Assembly (NCBI GenBank): GCA_017744365.1
Contig: JAGIBL010000011.1
Location: forward strand, 1 to 63,798
From: Nocardioidaceae bacterium
GTDB taxonomy: Bacteria; Actinomycetota; Actinomycetes; Propionibacteriales; Nocardioidaceae
Reading direction: 5' to 3'
Length of the DNA: 63,798 bases
Below the pieces are notes generated by a model, which saw only the letters and a list, made by a program, of their open reading frames with translations, was not told the origin of the DNA and ran no database searches. The translations under genes were made by a program, and so were the position numbers. Below, piece by piece: positions 50,421 to 60,555 of this stretch. The stretch's first letter is position 1; each line of letters starts with the position of its first letter.

Positions 50421-51137
50421 TCAGGCTGCGGTGAGGAGGAACGGGGGCCCGCGGCGGACCGGGCCGAGCGACCAGACGTCGCGGCGCGGCACCCGGAGCA
50501 GCCCGTACGACGCGCGCCGTACCGGCCGGGGAACCAAGGGAACCGGCCCGAGGACCGAGGCCAGCCGGCGCACGAGCGCGACCACGAGCGTCAGCGTCAG
50601 TGCCAGCAGGGCGAAGAGTGCGCGCTCGCCGACCGCCAGCCAGAGGCCGACGGCGACCGCGGCGAGCACGTGCGCGAGCGCCATCGCCGGGTGCTCGGCC
50701 ACGTCGGCGACGGCGTGCACCAGCCAGGCCGGCACCGCGGGCGCGGCGCCTCCCTGCGGCCGCGACTGGGCCCACTGGTCGAAGTAGGAGCCGGTCCGCG
50801 GCACCGGGTGAGGGGTGGGCATCGGGAGCGGCGAGGGCGCCGCGTGCGGGGTGACCGGGTCGCCCCGGTGGCCGGCCATCGCCGCCAGGCCGGTGTGCAC
50901 GAACGCCTGCCCACCGACGACCAGCGCGACCAGGCGCAGCGTGCTCGCCTGGCGGCCCAGGAGCATCGCGGCGAGCGTCGTCCAGGCCAGGGCCAGGACC
51001 AGCAGGCCACCGGGACCCGGCAGCAGACCGTCGGCGGAGAGGTGCGCGACCGCGCCGGTGCCGAGCGCGACCGACGCGAGCACGGCGGCGCGTGCCCAGC
51101 GCAGGGTCAGCGAGGCACGCACCGGCATGGCCGTCAT
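50421..51137 (-). CDS. polytopic membrane protein, unknown
   Basis: 238 residues from ATG 51137, overlapping the MOSC stop by 4 nt (ATGA). About five membrane segments, a His-rich middle (VHTGLAAMAGHRGD, HAAPSPLPMPTPHPVP) and further His in the last helices (VHAVADVAEHPAMALAH). The His content and the PepSY neighbour suggest metal involvement, but the family is not known to me. A GC hairpin (around 50398-50416) lies just after its stop. Confidence 0.7.
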   Translation of the reverse strand: MTAMPVRASLTLRWARAAVLASVALGTGAVAHLSADGLLPGPGGLLVLALAWTTLAAMLLGRQASTLRLVALVVGGQAFVHTGLAAMAGHRGDPVTPHAAPSPLPMPTPHPVPRTGSYFDQWAQSRPQGGAAPAVPAWLVHAVADVAEHPAMALAHVLAAVAVGLWLAVGERALFALLALTLTLVVALVRRLASVLGPVPLVPRPVRRASYGLLRVPRRDVWSLGPVRRGPPFLLTAA

Positions 51138-51571
51138 TCTTCCAAGAGGGTGTCGCCGATCGCGATCCGGCCGGACTCGAGCACCCGGAACACGGTCCCG
51201 GCCCGCCGGCGCAGCGCCTCCTGGGCACCCGGGCCGAGGTCGTCGTCGAGCAGCCGGCACGGCGCGGCCACCCGGACGACCTCGAGCAGCGCCTCGCCGA
51301 GGCGCAGCCGGGTGCCGGGCGCGGTCGGGATCTCGCCGTGGGAGACGGTGATGTTGCGCCGGGTGCCGCAGTCGTCGACCGGGCGGCCGAGCGCGGCGGC
51401 GGCCTCGTCGAGCAGGGTTCGCGACTGCACGGTCACGTGCCGGTGCTTGCTGCCGTGGTAGCGGTCCCCGACCAGGCCCTTGCCCGCCTCGGCGTGCACC
51501 TCGTCGATCGCCTTCATCGGCAGCCGGCGGCCGGGGGCGACGTGGATCGAGACAACCGTCGGATCAGGCAT
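51134..51571 (-). CDS. MOSC-domain protein
   Basis: 145 residues. KGLVGDRYHGSKHRHV and a conserved Cys in VAAPCRLL match the MOSC (molybdenum cofactor sulfurase C-terminal) family, which bind or transfer sulfur to the molybdenum cofactor. ATG 51571 is chosen: TACCGT (51579-51584) lies 7 nt upstream, so leaderless; an in-frame GTG at 51580 overlaps that box. Confidence 0.88.
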   Translation of the reverse strand: MPDPTVVSIHVAPGRRLPMKAIDEVHAEAGKGLVGDRYHGSKHRHVTVQSRTLLDEAAAALGRPVDDCGTRRNITVSHGEIPTAPGTRLRLGEALLEVVRVAAPCRLLDDDLGPGAQEALRRRAGTVFRVLESGRIAIGDTLLEE

Positions 51572-51647
51572 CGCCGTCACGGTAGCCGGGGACCGGTGAG
51601 GGACGGTTGAAAAATAGAACTTGTTTCAGAAAGTAACCTCCAACCCC

Positions 51648-51677
51648 TTGCTCAGTTATGTGATGCACATCTACTTT
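51648..51677 (+). promoter_or_regulatory. promoter of the Liv-type transporter operon
   Basis: TTGCTC (51648-51653), 18 bp, TACTTT (51672-51677) in the most AT-rich stretch of the window. Predicted 5' leader about 37 nt with AGGGG before GTG 51720. The spacer contains the small dyad ATGTG-ATG-CACAT. Confidence 0.55.
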
Positions 51678-51719
51678 CTGTTCGTCCTCACCGGAAGAAC
51701 TGACGTCAGGGGTACGGCT

Positions 51720-53246
51720 GTGCGAAGCGTGTTGGGTCCGCTCCGGAGGTCCGTACGAGCGCGCCGGGCGGCCGGCGTCTCGCTGGTCGCCCTCGCTCTC
51801 GCGGTCACCGCGGCCTGCGGAGGCTCGGCGATGAGCCCGGGCGAGGTGCGCGCGGCGAACGAGGCCGTGGCCGGCACGAACAACAACGCCAGCGGTGGCG
51901 GTGACGGCGGCACCGGCGGCACGGGTGGCACGGGCACCGTCGATCCCGGCACCGGCACCGGCGGCACGGGCGGGAGCGGCACCACCCCCGGCAGCGGCAA
52001 CACCCCCGGCGCGACCGGTGGCGGGGGCGGCGGCACGGGCACGGGTGGCGGTGGCACCGGCGGGACCGGTGGCGGCGGCGGTGGTGGCGGGGGTGGCAGC
52101 GTCCCCGGCGTGAAGGCGGGCTCTTGCGCCGGCTTCCAGAACCAGAAGGGCATCACGAACAGCACCATCACGATCGGCAACTCCTCCGACATCAGCGGCC
52201 CGGTGCCCGGTCTGTTCACGGGCGCGCAGCAGGCCACCAAGGCGTACGTCGAGTACTTCAACCGCACCTCGAGCATCTGCGGCCGCAAGCTGCAGCTGGT
52301 CACCTACGACTCGAAGACCGACGCGGGCGCCGACCAGCAGGCCTACACCAAGCTCTGCGACGGCGTCTTCGCCGCGGTCGGCTCGATGTCCGCCTTCGAC
52401 TCCGGCGGCGCGCCGACCGCCCAGGCCTGCGGCCTGCCCGACATCCGCACCGCCGCGGTGACGCTGGCCCGCAACGAGTGCACCACCTGCTTCGGCGTCC
52501 AGGCCACCGGCAAGGGCGAGTACCAGAACGAGGTCTACGACTACTGGCGCCGGACCAACAAGGCGGCCACCGAGAAGGCCGCGTTCCTCTACCTCAACGC
52601 CGGCGCCGCCGCGGAGAACGCGCGGACGCAGATGGCCGTGGGCCGCAAGCGCGGGATGAACTGGGTCTACACCGCCGCGATCGACGTGGCCGCGTTCAAC
52701 TACGGCCCCTACGTGCAGCAGATGAAGAGCAAGGGCGTGCAGTTCGTCCAGTTCCTCGGCGCCTACCAGCAGTCGGCCCGGCTCGCCCAGGCGATGCAGG
52801 CCGGCGGCTTCAAGCCCGCGGTGCTGATGTACGACCCGTCGATCTACGAGCCCGGGTTCATCAAGCAGGGTGGCAGCGCCACCGACGGCGCGAAGTTCTT
52901 CGTGAACTTCACCCCGCTCTACGAGCACCAGCCCGAGCTCGACCTCTACAAGAAGTGGCTGCAGCAGGTGGCCCCGGGCGCGCAGCCGACCTTCTTCGGG
53001 CTGTTCGCCTGGTCGGCGACCAAGCTCTTCGTGGAGAAGTCGATCCAGCTCGGCGGCCGGCTCAACCGGGCCTCGCTGGTCAGCGCGGTCCACGGCACCA
53101 ACGGCTGGACCGGCGGCGGCAGCCACGCGCCGATGTCGGTCGGCTCCAAGCACCCGCCGACGTGCGTGCGCTGGATGCAGGTCAAGGGCGGCACCTTCAC
53201 CTCGCTGACGCCGAAGTACATCTGCGGCGCGTACACGAAGGCCTGA
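51720..53246 (+). CDS. branched-chain-amino-acid-type ABC substrate-binding lipoprotein with long Gly/Thr linker
   Basis: 508 residues. Signal peptide with probable lipobox ending at Cys33 (VTAAC, slightly unusual). About 58-127 is almost only Gly and Thr with a few Ser/Pro/Asp, a flexible tether. The rest (about 130-508) is a Peripla_BP_6 domain (SDISGPVPGLFTGAQQATKAY, then VAFNYGPYVQQMKSKG). It holds ligand outside the membrane for the fused permease downstream. Ligand unknown; six or more Cys in the domain suggest disulfides. Confidence 0.9.
   Translation: MRSVLGPLRRSVRARRAAGVSLVALALAVTAACGGSAMSPGEVRAANEAVAGTNNNASGGGDGGTGGTGGTGTVDPGTGTGGTGGSGTTPGSGNTPGATGGGGGGTGTGGGGTGGTGGGGGGGGGGSVPGVKAGSCAGFQNQKGITNSTITIGNSSDISGPVPGLFTGAQQATKAYVEYFNRTSSICGRKLQLVTYDSKTDAGADQQAYTKLCDGVFAAVGSMSAFDSGGAPTAQACGLPDIRTAAVTLARNECTTCFGVQATGKGEYQNEVYDYWRRTNKAATEKAAFLYLNAGAAAENARTQMAVGRKRGMNWVYTAAIDVAAFNYGPYVQQMKSKGVQFVQFLGAYQQSARLAQAMQAGGFKPAVLMYDPSIYEPGFIKQGGSATDGAKFFVNFTPLYEHQPELDLYKKWLQQVAPGAQPTFFGLFAWSATKLFVEKSIQLGGRLNRASLVSAVHGTNGWTGGGSHAPMSVGSKHPPTCVRWMQVKGGTFTSLTPKYICGAYTKA
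51895..52100 (+). repeat. Gly/Thr-coding low-complexity tract
   Basis: Runs of GGCACG/GGTGGC-type codons code the 70-residue linker of the binding protein. Slippage-prone repeats of this kind probably vary between strains. Confidence 0.85.
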
Positions 53247-53247
53247 C

Positions 53248-55242
53248 ATGGGTGAGTTCCTGACGTACACCGTCATCGGCATCTTCACCGGTGCGGCGTA
53301 CGCGATCGCGGCCAGCGGCCTGGTGCTGACCTACAGCACCACCCGCGTGTTCAACATCGGGCACGGCGCGATCGGGATGATCTTCGGCTTCGTCTACTGG
53401 GACTTCAGCGAGAAGCAGGGCATCCCGGTCTGGCTCTCGCTGGCCCTGGTGCTGCTCGTCCTCGCGCCCCTGGGCGGCGTCTTCATCGAGCGCGTCGTCG
53501 CGCGCGGCCTCGGCAACGCCCCGATCAGCGTCTCGCTGGTGGTCACGGTCGCGCTGCTGGTCGGCCTCATCGGCACCGCGCAGATCATCTGGCCCAGCGA
53601 GCCGCGCAGCCTGCCGTTCTTCCTGCAGTCGCACGAGCCGATCAAGCTGGGCAGCGTCATCATCACCTGGCACCAGCTCATCACCATCGTCGTCTCCGCG
53701 GTCGTGGCCGTCCTGCTCTGGCTGCTGCTGGCCCGCACCCGGATCGGCGTCGCGATGCGCGCCAGCGTCGACAACCCCGAGCTGCTGCGTCTGTACGGCG
53801 GCCGCCCGCAGCTGGTCGCGGCCCTGGCCTGGGCGATCGGCACCTCGCTGGGCGCGCTGGCCGGCATCCTGCTGACCCCGGTGGTCGGCCTGCAGTACTA
53901 CGACCTCACCCTGCTGGTCATCTCCGCGTACGCCGCCGCGATGCTGGGCAAGCTCACCAACCTGCCGATGACCTACGTCGGCGCGATGTCGCTGGGCCTG
54001 GCCAACTCCTACGTCATCGGGTACGTCGACCGGGTGCCGTTCCTCAAGGACCTGGTCGGCCTGCCCGCGGTGATCCCGACCGTGTTCCTGTTCGCGATCC
54101 TGGTGCTGCTGCCGCAGGCGCCGCTGCGGATCGGCCAGGTCAAGGGCATGGTCTCCCCGGCGGTGCCGACGCTCGGCCGCTCGGCCCTGTCCGGCGGCGT
54201 GCTCATGATCGGCGTGATCCTGGCCGTGCTCGGCCTGTCCACGGCCAACCAGCTGCTGCTCGGCACCGCGGCCACGTTCGCGATCGTGATGCTCTCGCTG
54301 GTGCTCTTCACCGGGTACGGCGGCTTCGTCTCGCTCGCGCAGTTCACCTTCGCCGGCGTCGGCGCGGTGGTCTACGCCCAGATGGACCAGCCCAACCTGT
54401 TCGGCCTGCTCGCCGCGATGGTCGTCTCGGCCGCGGTCGGTGCCGTGGTCGCGATCCCGGTGCTGCGGCTGACCGGCCTCTACCTCGCGCTGGGCACGCT
54501 CGCTTTCGCGCAGCTGATGGACAAGCTCGTCTTCCAGTCCAAGTGGGCCTTCGAGTTCAACAACCCGCTCAAGGCCGAGCGGCTCTCGATCTTCGGGAAC
54601 CGGATCGAGGACACCGGCGGCTACGTGGTGATGATGTTCGTCTTCTTCGTGCTGATCGCGCTGGTCGTGATCGCGGTCCGCCGCGGCCGGCTGGGCCGGA
54701 TGCTGGTCGCGATGCGGGACAGCCAGGCGGCCTGCGGCACCCTCGGCCTCGACCTGCGCTGGATGCGGGTGGGCCTGTTCGCCTTCTCGGCGAGCATCGC
54801 CGGCCTGGCGGGGGCGCTCTTCGCCGGCCTGCGCGGGCTGGTCGGGCCTGACGACTTCCTCTACTTCAAGAGCCTGCTGGTGCTGCTGATGGCGGTCGTC
54901 TGGGGCATCTCCACGGTCAGCGGCGCCCTGACCGGCGGCGTGTTCATGATGCTGATGCTCAACGGCGACGCGGACCTGCAGGGCGTGCTGTTCCTGCTGC
55001 TCGCCGCGGGCGCGATCATCGTGGCCCGCTGGGAGCCCAACGGCCTGGTCAGCGTGCTCTTCCGGGTGCCGCGGCTGATCCAGGAACGGCTCTACCCGGC
55101 GCTCGCGGACCGATATCCGGGGATGGCGCTGCGACTGCAGCCCGAGGACCAGGCCGACGAGCCGATCGGTGACGACACCGGGGAGCTCCCGGCCGTCCGC
55201 GAGGGGGAGGAGGTGGACTCCGATGCCGTTGCTGCACGTTGA
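53248..55242 (+). CDS. fused LivH-LivM permease
   Basis: 664 residues, the two branched-chain amino-acid permease types in one chain: LivH-like half about 1-290 (NIGHGAIGMIFGF; ARTRIGVAMRASVDNPELLRLYG is the EAA-like loop), LivM-like half about 315-620 (GYGGFVSLAQFTFAGVGA; VAMRDSQAACGTLGLDL). About 18 membrane helices in all. The final 45 residues are an acidic cytoplasmic tail. Starts one nt after the binding-protein stop. Confidence 0.93.
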   Translation: MGEFLTYTVIGIFTGAAYAIAASGLVLTYSTTRVFNIGHGAIGMIFGFVYWDFSEKQGIPVWLSLALVLLVLAPLGGVFIERVVARGLGNAPISVSLVVTVALLVGLIGTAQIIWPSEPRSLPFFLQSHEPIKLGSVIITWHQLITIVVSAVVAVLLWLLLARTRIGVAMRASVDNPELLRLYGGRPQLVAALAWAIGTSLGALAGILLTPVVGLQYYDLTLLVISAYAAAMLGKLTNLPMTYVGAMSLGLANSYVIGYVDRVPFLKDLVGLPAVIPTVFLFAILVLLPQAPLRIGQVKGMVSPAVPTLGRSALSGGVLMIGVILAVLGLSTANQLLLGTAATFAIVMLSLVLFTGYGGFVSLAQFTFAGVGAVVYAQMDQPNLFGLLAAMVVSAAVGAVVAIPVLRLTGLYLALGTLAFAQLMDKLVFQSKWAFEFNNPLKAERLSIFGNRIEDTGGYVVMMFVFFVLIALVVIAVRRGRLGRMLVAMRDSQAACGTLGLDLRWMRVGLFAFSASIAGLAGALFAGLRGLVGPDDFLYFKSLLVLLMAVVWGISTVSGALTGGVFMMLMLNGDADLQGVLFLLLAAGAIIVARWEPNGLVSVLFRVPRLIQERLYPALADRYPGMALRLQPEDQADEPIGDDTGELPAVREGEEVDSDAVAAR

Positions 55243-55986
55243 CGACGTCGTCGTCCGGTTCGGTGGCGTGACCGCCGTCAACCACGCGAACTTCGAGGTG
55301 GAGCCGGGCACCGTGACCGGGCTGATCGGGCCCAACGGCGCCGGCAAGACCACCTGCTTCAACGTCATCACCGGGCTGCAGGCCCCCACCGAGGGGCGGG
55401 TCTGGCTCGACGACCGCGACATCACGAGGATGCCGGTGCACCGTCGCGCCCGGCACGGCATCGGCCGCACCTTCCAGCGGCTGGAGGCGTTCGGGTCGCT
55501 GACCGTCGAGGACAACGTGCGCACCGCGCTGGACATCCACGACGGCATCAAGGGGCTGCTGCGGGCGGTCGACGGGTCCGCGGACCTCGAGATCGCCGCG
55601 CTGCTGGAGCGGGTCGGCATCGCCGAGTACGCCCGCGACCGGGCGGACTCGATCCCGACCGGGGTGGCCCGGCTGCTCGAGCTGGCCCGGGCGCTGGCCT
55701 GCGACCCGCGGCTGCTCCTGCTCGACGAGCCCTCCTCGGGCCTGGACGAGGCCGAGACCGAGGCATTCGGCTCCCTGCTGCTGGAGCTCGCGCAGGAAGG
55801 GCGCACCATCCTCATGGTCGAGCACGACATGGACCTGGTGATGAACGTGTGCGACACCATCCACGTGCTCGACTTCGGCTCGATCATCGCCCAGGGCACC
55901 CCCGCCGAGGTGCGCGCGGACGCCGCGGTGCAGAAGGCGTACCTCGGCTACGCCCCGGCCCCTTCGAGCACGGAAGCGAGCGTGTG

Positions 55987-55987
<1 letters not shown>
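55223..55987 (+). CDS. livG: LivG-type ABC ATPase
   Basis: 254 residues, 20-nt overlap with the permease gene and GGAGGAGG upstream. Walker A GPNGAGKT, Walker B LLLLDEPSSGLDE, switch His in VEHDMDLV. The usual signature (L/Y-G-Q-Q/R type) is replaced by IPTGVARLLELARAL, so the Q of the C-loop is missing. Still expected to bind ATP; may pair asymmetrically with LivF. Confidence 0.9.
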
Positions 55988-56690
<703 letters not shown>

Positions 56691-56694
<4 letters not shown>

Positions 56695-58274
56695 AACGGA
56701 TCGTGTGTGGGCTGGCCGCGCTGGGCCTGGTTGGCGGGTTCAGCGCAGCGGGGCTCAGTCCGGCGCAGGGAGTGGCACCCGCGGCGTCGCCGTACGGCGG
56801 CTTCAACACCCTCGCCACCGCGGCACCGCTCAAGCTGGAGATCTACGAGCCGGCGATCCCGATCCCGCAGGAGCCCCAGTTCGAGCTGAACTTCTCCTAC
56901 ACCCGGGTGATCGGCGACTCCGGCCCGGCGACCAGCGCGCGGGCCTCGGCGATGTGGCCGGGCGCCTCCATCGGCGAGGGCCTCAAGACCTTCGGCGAGC
57001 AGCTCGGGCTGCCGCACCAGCTGACCGACGGCGGCTACCCGGTGCAAGTGAACTCGGCCTTCCCCGGGGACACCACCCAGCAGGCCTCCGAGCCACTGCC
57101 CGGGATGATCCAGCGGGTCAACGCCGGGGAGAAGCGGACCATCGCGAAGGCCGGTTACACCGCCTCGGGTGACCTGGCCGACGGTGACGCCGGCGACGCC
57201 GCCCCCAGCAGCAACCCGCTGGACGCACTGAAGAACGGCGACCTGACCGCGCTGGGCGACCTGCTCACCGGGACGAAGTCCGGGAACAACGACAACCCGG
57301 TCGCCGGGAACCCGATGGGCGCGCTGAGCCTGCTCATCGACTTCGACGGGATGACCAGCGTCTCCAGCTCGACCTACGACGGCGAGACGGCTGTCGCGAC
57401 GGCCACCAGCCGGATCGGGGAGCTGCGGCTGCTGCTCGGCCTCGTCAAGCTGACCGGGATCAACGTGGTCACCAAGGTGACCAGCACCCTGGACGGCGGC
57501 GCGAAGACCACCCAGACCGTCGACGTGGGCGGCATGACCATCGCCGGGCAGAAGTTCTCCTACGGCCCGAACGGGTTCACCGCGGCCGGCAGCTCGACCC
57601 CGGTGCCGGGCCTGCCCGACACCGTCGCCGGCCTGCTGAAGACGCTGGGCGTGGCCATCGAGGTCCCCAAGCCGGTGGTCACCAAGGACGGCTCCGCGGG
57701 CAAGGTCGACGCCGAGGCGATCCGGATCACCCTGGACACCAAGCCGCTGCGCTCCAAGCTGCCGAGCCTGCCGCTGGACGACCTGATCGGCAACCTGCCC
57801 GACCTGCCGGGCCAGGCCAACCTGCTCAAGGGCCTGCTGCTCTCGCTCAACACCTTCGCCCCCAAGCTGGTGCTGCACCTGGGCTCCTCGACCGCGTCGG
57901 CGACCACGGTGCCCTCGATCGATCTGGGCGGCTCCGGGGTGACCCCGCCGGCCACGGGCGGCACCGGGACGACCGGCGGCACCGGCACCACCGGCGGCGG
58001 CACCGGCGTCCCGGCCGGGCCGGCCCCGGGCGAGATCCCGCCGGCCGCGACCGGTGGCGGTGGGCCGGGCACCGCGCCCGGCGTGCTCGCCCCGCGCAGC
58101 TCCAAGCTGCCGCCGCTGGGCAGCGTGCCCGCGCTGCTGACGCTGGCCGGGCTCGCGCTCGCCGGCGGCGTCGGCTGGTACCTGCGCCAGGCAGGAAACG
58201 TTCTCTTCGGCGGTGCCGCGGCCTGTGCGCACGGCCTCAAGACCGGCATCCCCGACCTCAGGAAGGTGACGTGA
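56691..58274 (+). CDS. secreted, C-terminally membrane-anchored protein of the Liv operon, unknown
   Basis: 527 residues, ATG overlapping the livF stop by 4 nt. Signal peptide about 1-25, a long beta-rich domain (about 60-410), a Gly/Thr linker (about 418-465) like that of the binding protein and one C-terminal membrane helix (about 478-502). Domain family not recognised. The shared linker style and coupling suggest it stands in the envelope beside the transporter. Confidence 0.82.
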
Positions 58275-58900
58275 TGACCACGCAGTCCCTTGGGCAAGTC
58301 CAGCCCGCCGCGCCCGCCCCGCACGTGATGCCACGGGCGGCCTCCCGCGACGGCGTCGCGCCGCTGCGCGGCAACAACGCCCAGCTGCTGCACCTGGTGC
58401 TGTTCGTGGCCGGGGCGGTGCTGCTGCCGGCGGGCCTGATCGTCATCGGCCTCGGCTGGTACGGCGTGGCGCACACGCCGTACGAGTACGACCAGAACGC
58501 CTACATCGTCTCCGGCGGCATCCTCGGCCTCGGCATCACCTTCGTGGGGGGCTTCCTCTACTTCGGGTCCTGGCTGGCCCGGGTCGCCGCGGACCAGAAG
58601 GACGCCCAGCGCCAGCTCTCCGAGACGCTGCTGCTGCTCGCCGACGCGGTCTCGCACAACACCGCGATCGCGGCCGCGAACGCCGCGGGAGCGGCCCCGG
58701 CCAACGGCGGCGGTGCCCGGGTGGCGGCGGCTCCGGCCCGGCCCCGGGACCCCGGTGCCGTGCTGGTGGTGGCCGGCAGCGGCGCCATCGTGCACCGCGC
58801 CGACTGCGACCTGGTCGCCGGTCGCGACGACCTGGTGCCCGCCGGACCGGACGCGGCCAACCTCACGCCCTGCCGGCTCTGCCACCCGTTCAGGTCCTAG
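58274..58900 (+). CDS. membrane protein with Ada-like metal-binding tail
   Basis: 208 residues from ATG 58274 (GTG 58271 also possible). Two membrane helices (about 39-64 and 79-102), a helix about 105-130, a Pro/Ala linker, then VHRADCDLVAG ... LTPCRLCHPF. His174, Cys178, Cys200, Cys203 match the spacing of the Ada-type zinc module (HxxxC ... CxxC). Last gene of the transporter operon, so it may be a regulatory or sensor subunit. Confidence 0.8.
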   Translation: MTTQSLGQVQPAAPAPHVMPRAASRDGVAPLRGNNAQLLHLVLFVAGAVLLPAGLIVIGLGWYGVAHTPYEYDQNAYIVSGGILGLGITFVGGFLYFGSWLARVAADQKDAQRQLSETLLLLADAVSHNTAIAAANAAGAAPANGGGARVAAAPARPRDPGAVLVVAGSGAIVHRADCDLVAGRDDLVPAGPDAANLTPCRLCHPFRS

Positions 58901-58914
58901 ACACCGGGCCTCAC

Positions 58915-58920
58915 TAGGGT
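58915..58920 (+). promoter_or_regulatory. -10 box of leaderless TetR gene
   Basis: TAGGGT, 6 nt before the GTG at 58927. Confidence 0.55.
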
Positions 58921-58926
58921 GCACCC

Positions 58927-59550
58927 GTGACCACGGCCACCTCGACCCGCTCGCGGCGCACCCAGGCCGAACGCCGGGCGGAGAGCGACGCCCGGTTGCT
59001 GCGGGCCGCCGCCGAGCTGATCGTCGAGCGCGGCATCGAGGGCACCTCGCTGGCCGAGATCGGCCGCCGGGCCGGCTACAGCCACGGCCTGGTGCACCAC
59101 CGGTTCGGCTCCAAGGAGGCGCTCGTCGAGCGGCTCAACGCCGAGGCGGTGCGGATGTTCACCGACATCACCGTGGCGGCGATCGGCAGCACCCGCGGGC
59201 TGCCCGCGCTGCGGATCGTGGCGGACGCCTACCTCGACCTGGTGCAGGCGCCCGACCCGCTCGGCCGGGTGCACCTGGTGGTGTGGACCGAGGCGGTCGC
59301 CCGGGCCTCGGAGCGGCGGTCCTACCGGGTCGCCTGGGACCGGTACTTCCGCTCGGCGTTCGCCCAGCTCATCGACGACGCCCGCCGAGACGGCACCGTG
59401 CGCGCCGACGTGGACCCCGACGCGATGGCGATGGTGCTGGTCGGGATGCTGCGCGGGGTGGCGCTGCAGCTGATGCTGGAGCCCGAGCAGGCGACGTCGT
59501 CGACGCGCGACGCCGTCCTCGATCACCTCACGCGGATGCTGGCCGCTTGA
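58927..59550 (+). CDS. TetR-family regulator (paralogue A)
   Basis: 207 residues, leaderless GTG. Starts with a basic arm (RSRRTQAERRAESDARLL). HTH VERGIEGTSLAEIGRRAGYSHGLVHHRF. Close paralogue of the convergent gene at 59528-60148; the recognition helices differ (YSHGLVHH against ASHAAVNH), so they may bind related but distinct sites. The target may be the Liv operon or a distant locus. Confidence 0.9.
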   Translation: MTTATSTRSRRTQAERRAESDARLLRAAAELIVERGIEGTSLAEIGRRAGYSHGLVHHRFGSKEALVERLNAEAVRMFTDITVAAIGSTRGLPALRIVADAYLDLVQAPDPLGRVHLVVWTEAVARASERRSYRVAWDRYFRSAFAQLIDDARRDGTVRADVDPDAMAMVLVGMLRGVALQLMLEPEQATSSTRDAVLDHLTRMLAA

Positions 59551-60148
59551 CCGCGTCGCGGACGAGGACCGCCACCGTCCTGCGCGCCGTCTCGAGCTCG
59601 GTGGCGTCCGGGTCCAGGAGCAGCTGCATCGCGATCCCGCGCACGGTGCCGACGATGCTCAGGGCCGCGTCCGCCACGCCCAGGCCCGGGTCGACGTCGC
59701 CCTCGGCGATCGCGTCCTCGAGGTAGGCAGCCACCACCGCGCGGAACTGCCGGTCCCACTCGGAGTGCGCCGCCCGGCGCTCGGCGGTGTGCGCGATCGC
59801 CTCGCTCCACAGCACCACGTGCACCCGGCCGAGCGGGTTGGGCCCGTCCACCAGGGCGAGGTAGCTGTCGCAGAGCTGGAGCAGCGCGTCCAGGCCGGTG
59901 CGCTCGCCGATCCGCGCGAGCGCGATGTTGCCGTGGAAGAGTCCCGCCTTCTCGATCAGCCGGTCGACCAGCTCGTCCTTGGAGCCGAACCGGTGGTTGA
60001 CCGCGGCATGGCTGGCGCCGGCGCGGCGGCCGATGTCGGCGAGCGAGGTGTTCTCCATGCCGCGCTCGACGATCAGCTCGGCGGCGGCACGCAGCAGTCG
60101 CTGCTCGCTGTCCGCGCGGCGCTCGGCCTGGGTGCGACGGGTGGTCAC
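59528..60148 (-). CDS. TetR-family regulator (paralogue B)
   Basis: 206 residues, tail-to-tail with paralogue A and overlapping it by 23 nt. Same arm MTTRRTQAERRADSEQRLL and HTH layout. GTG 60148 is 6 nt after TAGTTT (60155-60160), so leaderless. Tandem duplication followed by inversion is the simplest origin. Ligand unknown. Confidence 0.9.
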   Translation of the reverse strand: MTTRRTQAERRADSEQRLLRAAAELIVERGMENTSLADIGRRAGASHAAVNHRFGSKDELVDRLIEKAGLFHGNIALARIGERTGLDALLQLCDSYLALVDGPNPLGRVHVVLWSEAIAHTAERRAAHSEWDRQFRAVVAAYLEDAIAEGDVDPGLGVADAALSIVGTVRGIAMQLLLDPDATELETARRTVAVLVRDAVKRPASA

Positions 60149-60170
60149 CCGGGGAAACTACGCCAGGACC

Positions 60171-60536
60171 TCACTCGTCCGCGAACCTGACCTTCTGCTC
60201 CAGCGGGACACCGTCGTCCAGGGCACTGACGCTGGCGCCCTGGACGACGGCACGCACGTGGTCGCGTTCCGTCTCGACGCCGCTGGGGCACAGCACCAGC
60301 ACGTGCGGGTGCCGTCCGGAGGGCTCCACGGTCGCCTCGTAGCCCTCCTGGCGCAGGGCGACCATGAGGACGGCCGGGTCCTGGCCGTCGGGGACCTCGT
60401 AGTCGAGGGTGGGGACGCCGCCGTCGGCGTCCTCGTGGACGTGCCGCTGCTGCCGGATCCGGTCCTGGACACCGGCGGTCACGAGGACCAGCAGCGCGGC
60501 GAGCGCGAGCAGCATCACGATGAGCAGAACGACCAT
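60171..60536 (-). CDS. small membrane-anchored protein, unknown
   Basis: 121 residues. One N-terminal membrane helix (about 2-21), then a soluble domain with LDYEVPDGQDPAVLMVALRQEGYEATV and a Cys-containing strand VLVLCPSG, a ferredoxin-like alternation of helices and strands. No ribosome binding site is obvious. Lies 22 nt upstream of paralogue B on the same strand and may be read together with it. Confidence 0.65.
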   Translation of the reverse strand: MVVLLIVMLLALAALLVLVTAGVQDRIRQQRHVHEDADGGVPTLDYEVPDGQDPAVLMVALRQEGYEATVEPSGRHPHVLVLCPSGVETERDHVRAVVQGASVSALDDGVPLEQKVRFADE

Positions 60537-60555
60537 GGATGCGTCGTACCCGATC

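Noticed and set aside
51658-51670. Dyad ATGTG-ATG-CACAT as a CRP/cAMP site
   Set aside because: The 3-bp gap does not match the GTG-N8-CAC type spacing of actinobacterial CRP sites.
53197-55899. 900-residue minus-strand open frame
   Set aside because: Antisense to the LivHM permease and livG, whose motifs are unmistakable; composition is that of a shadow frame.
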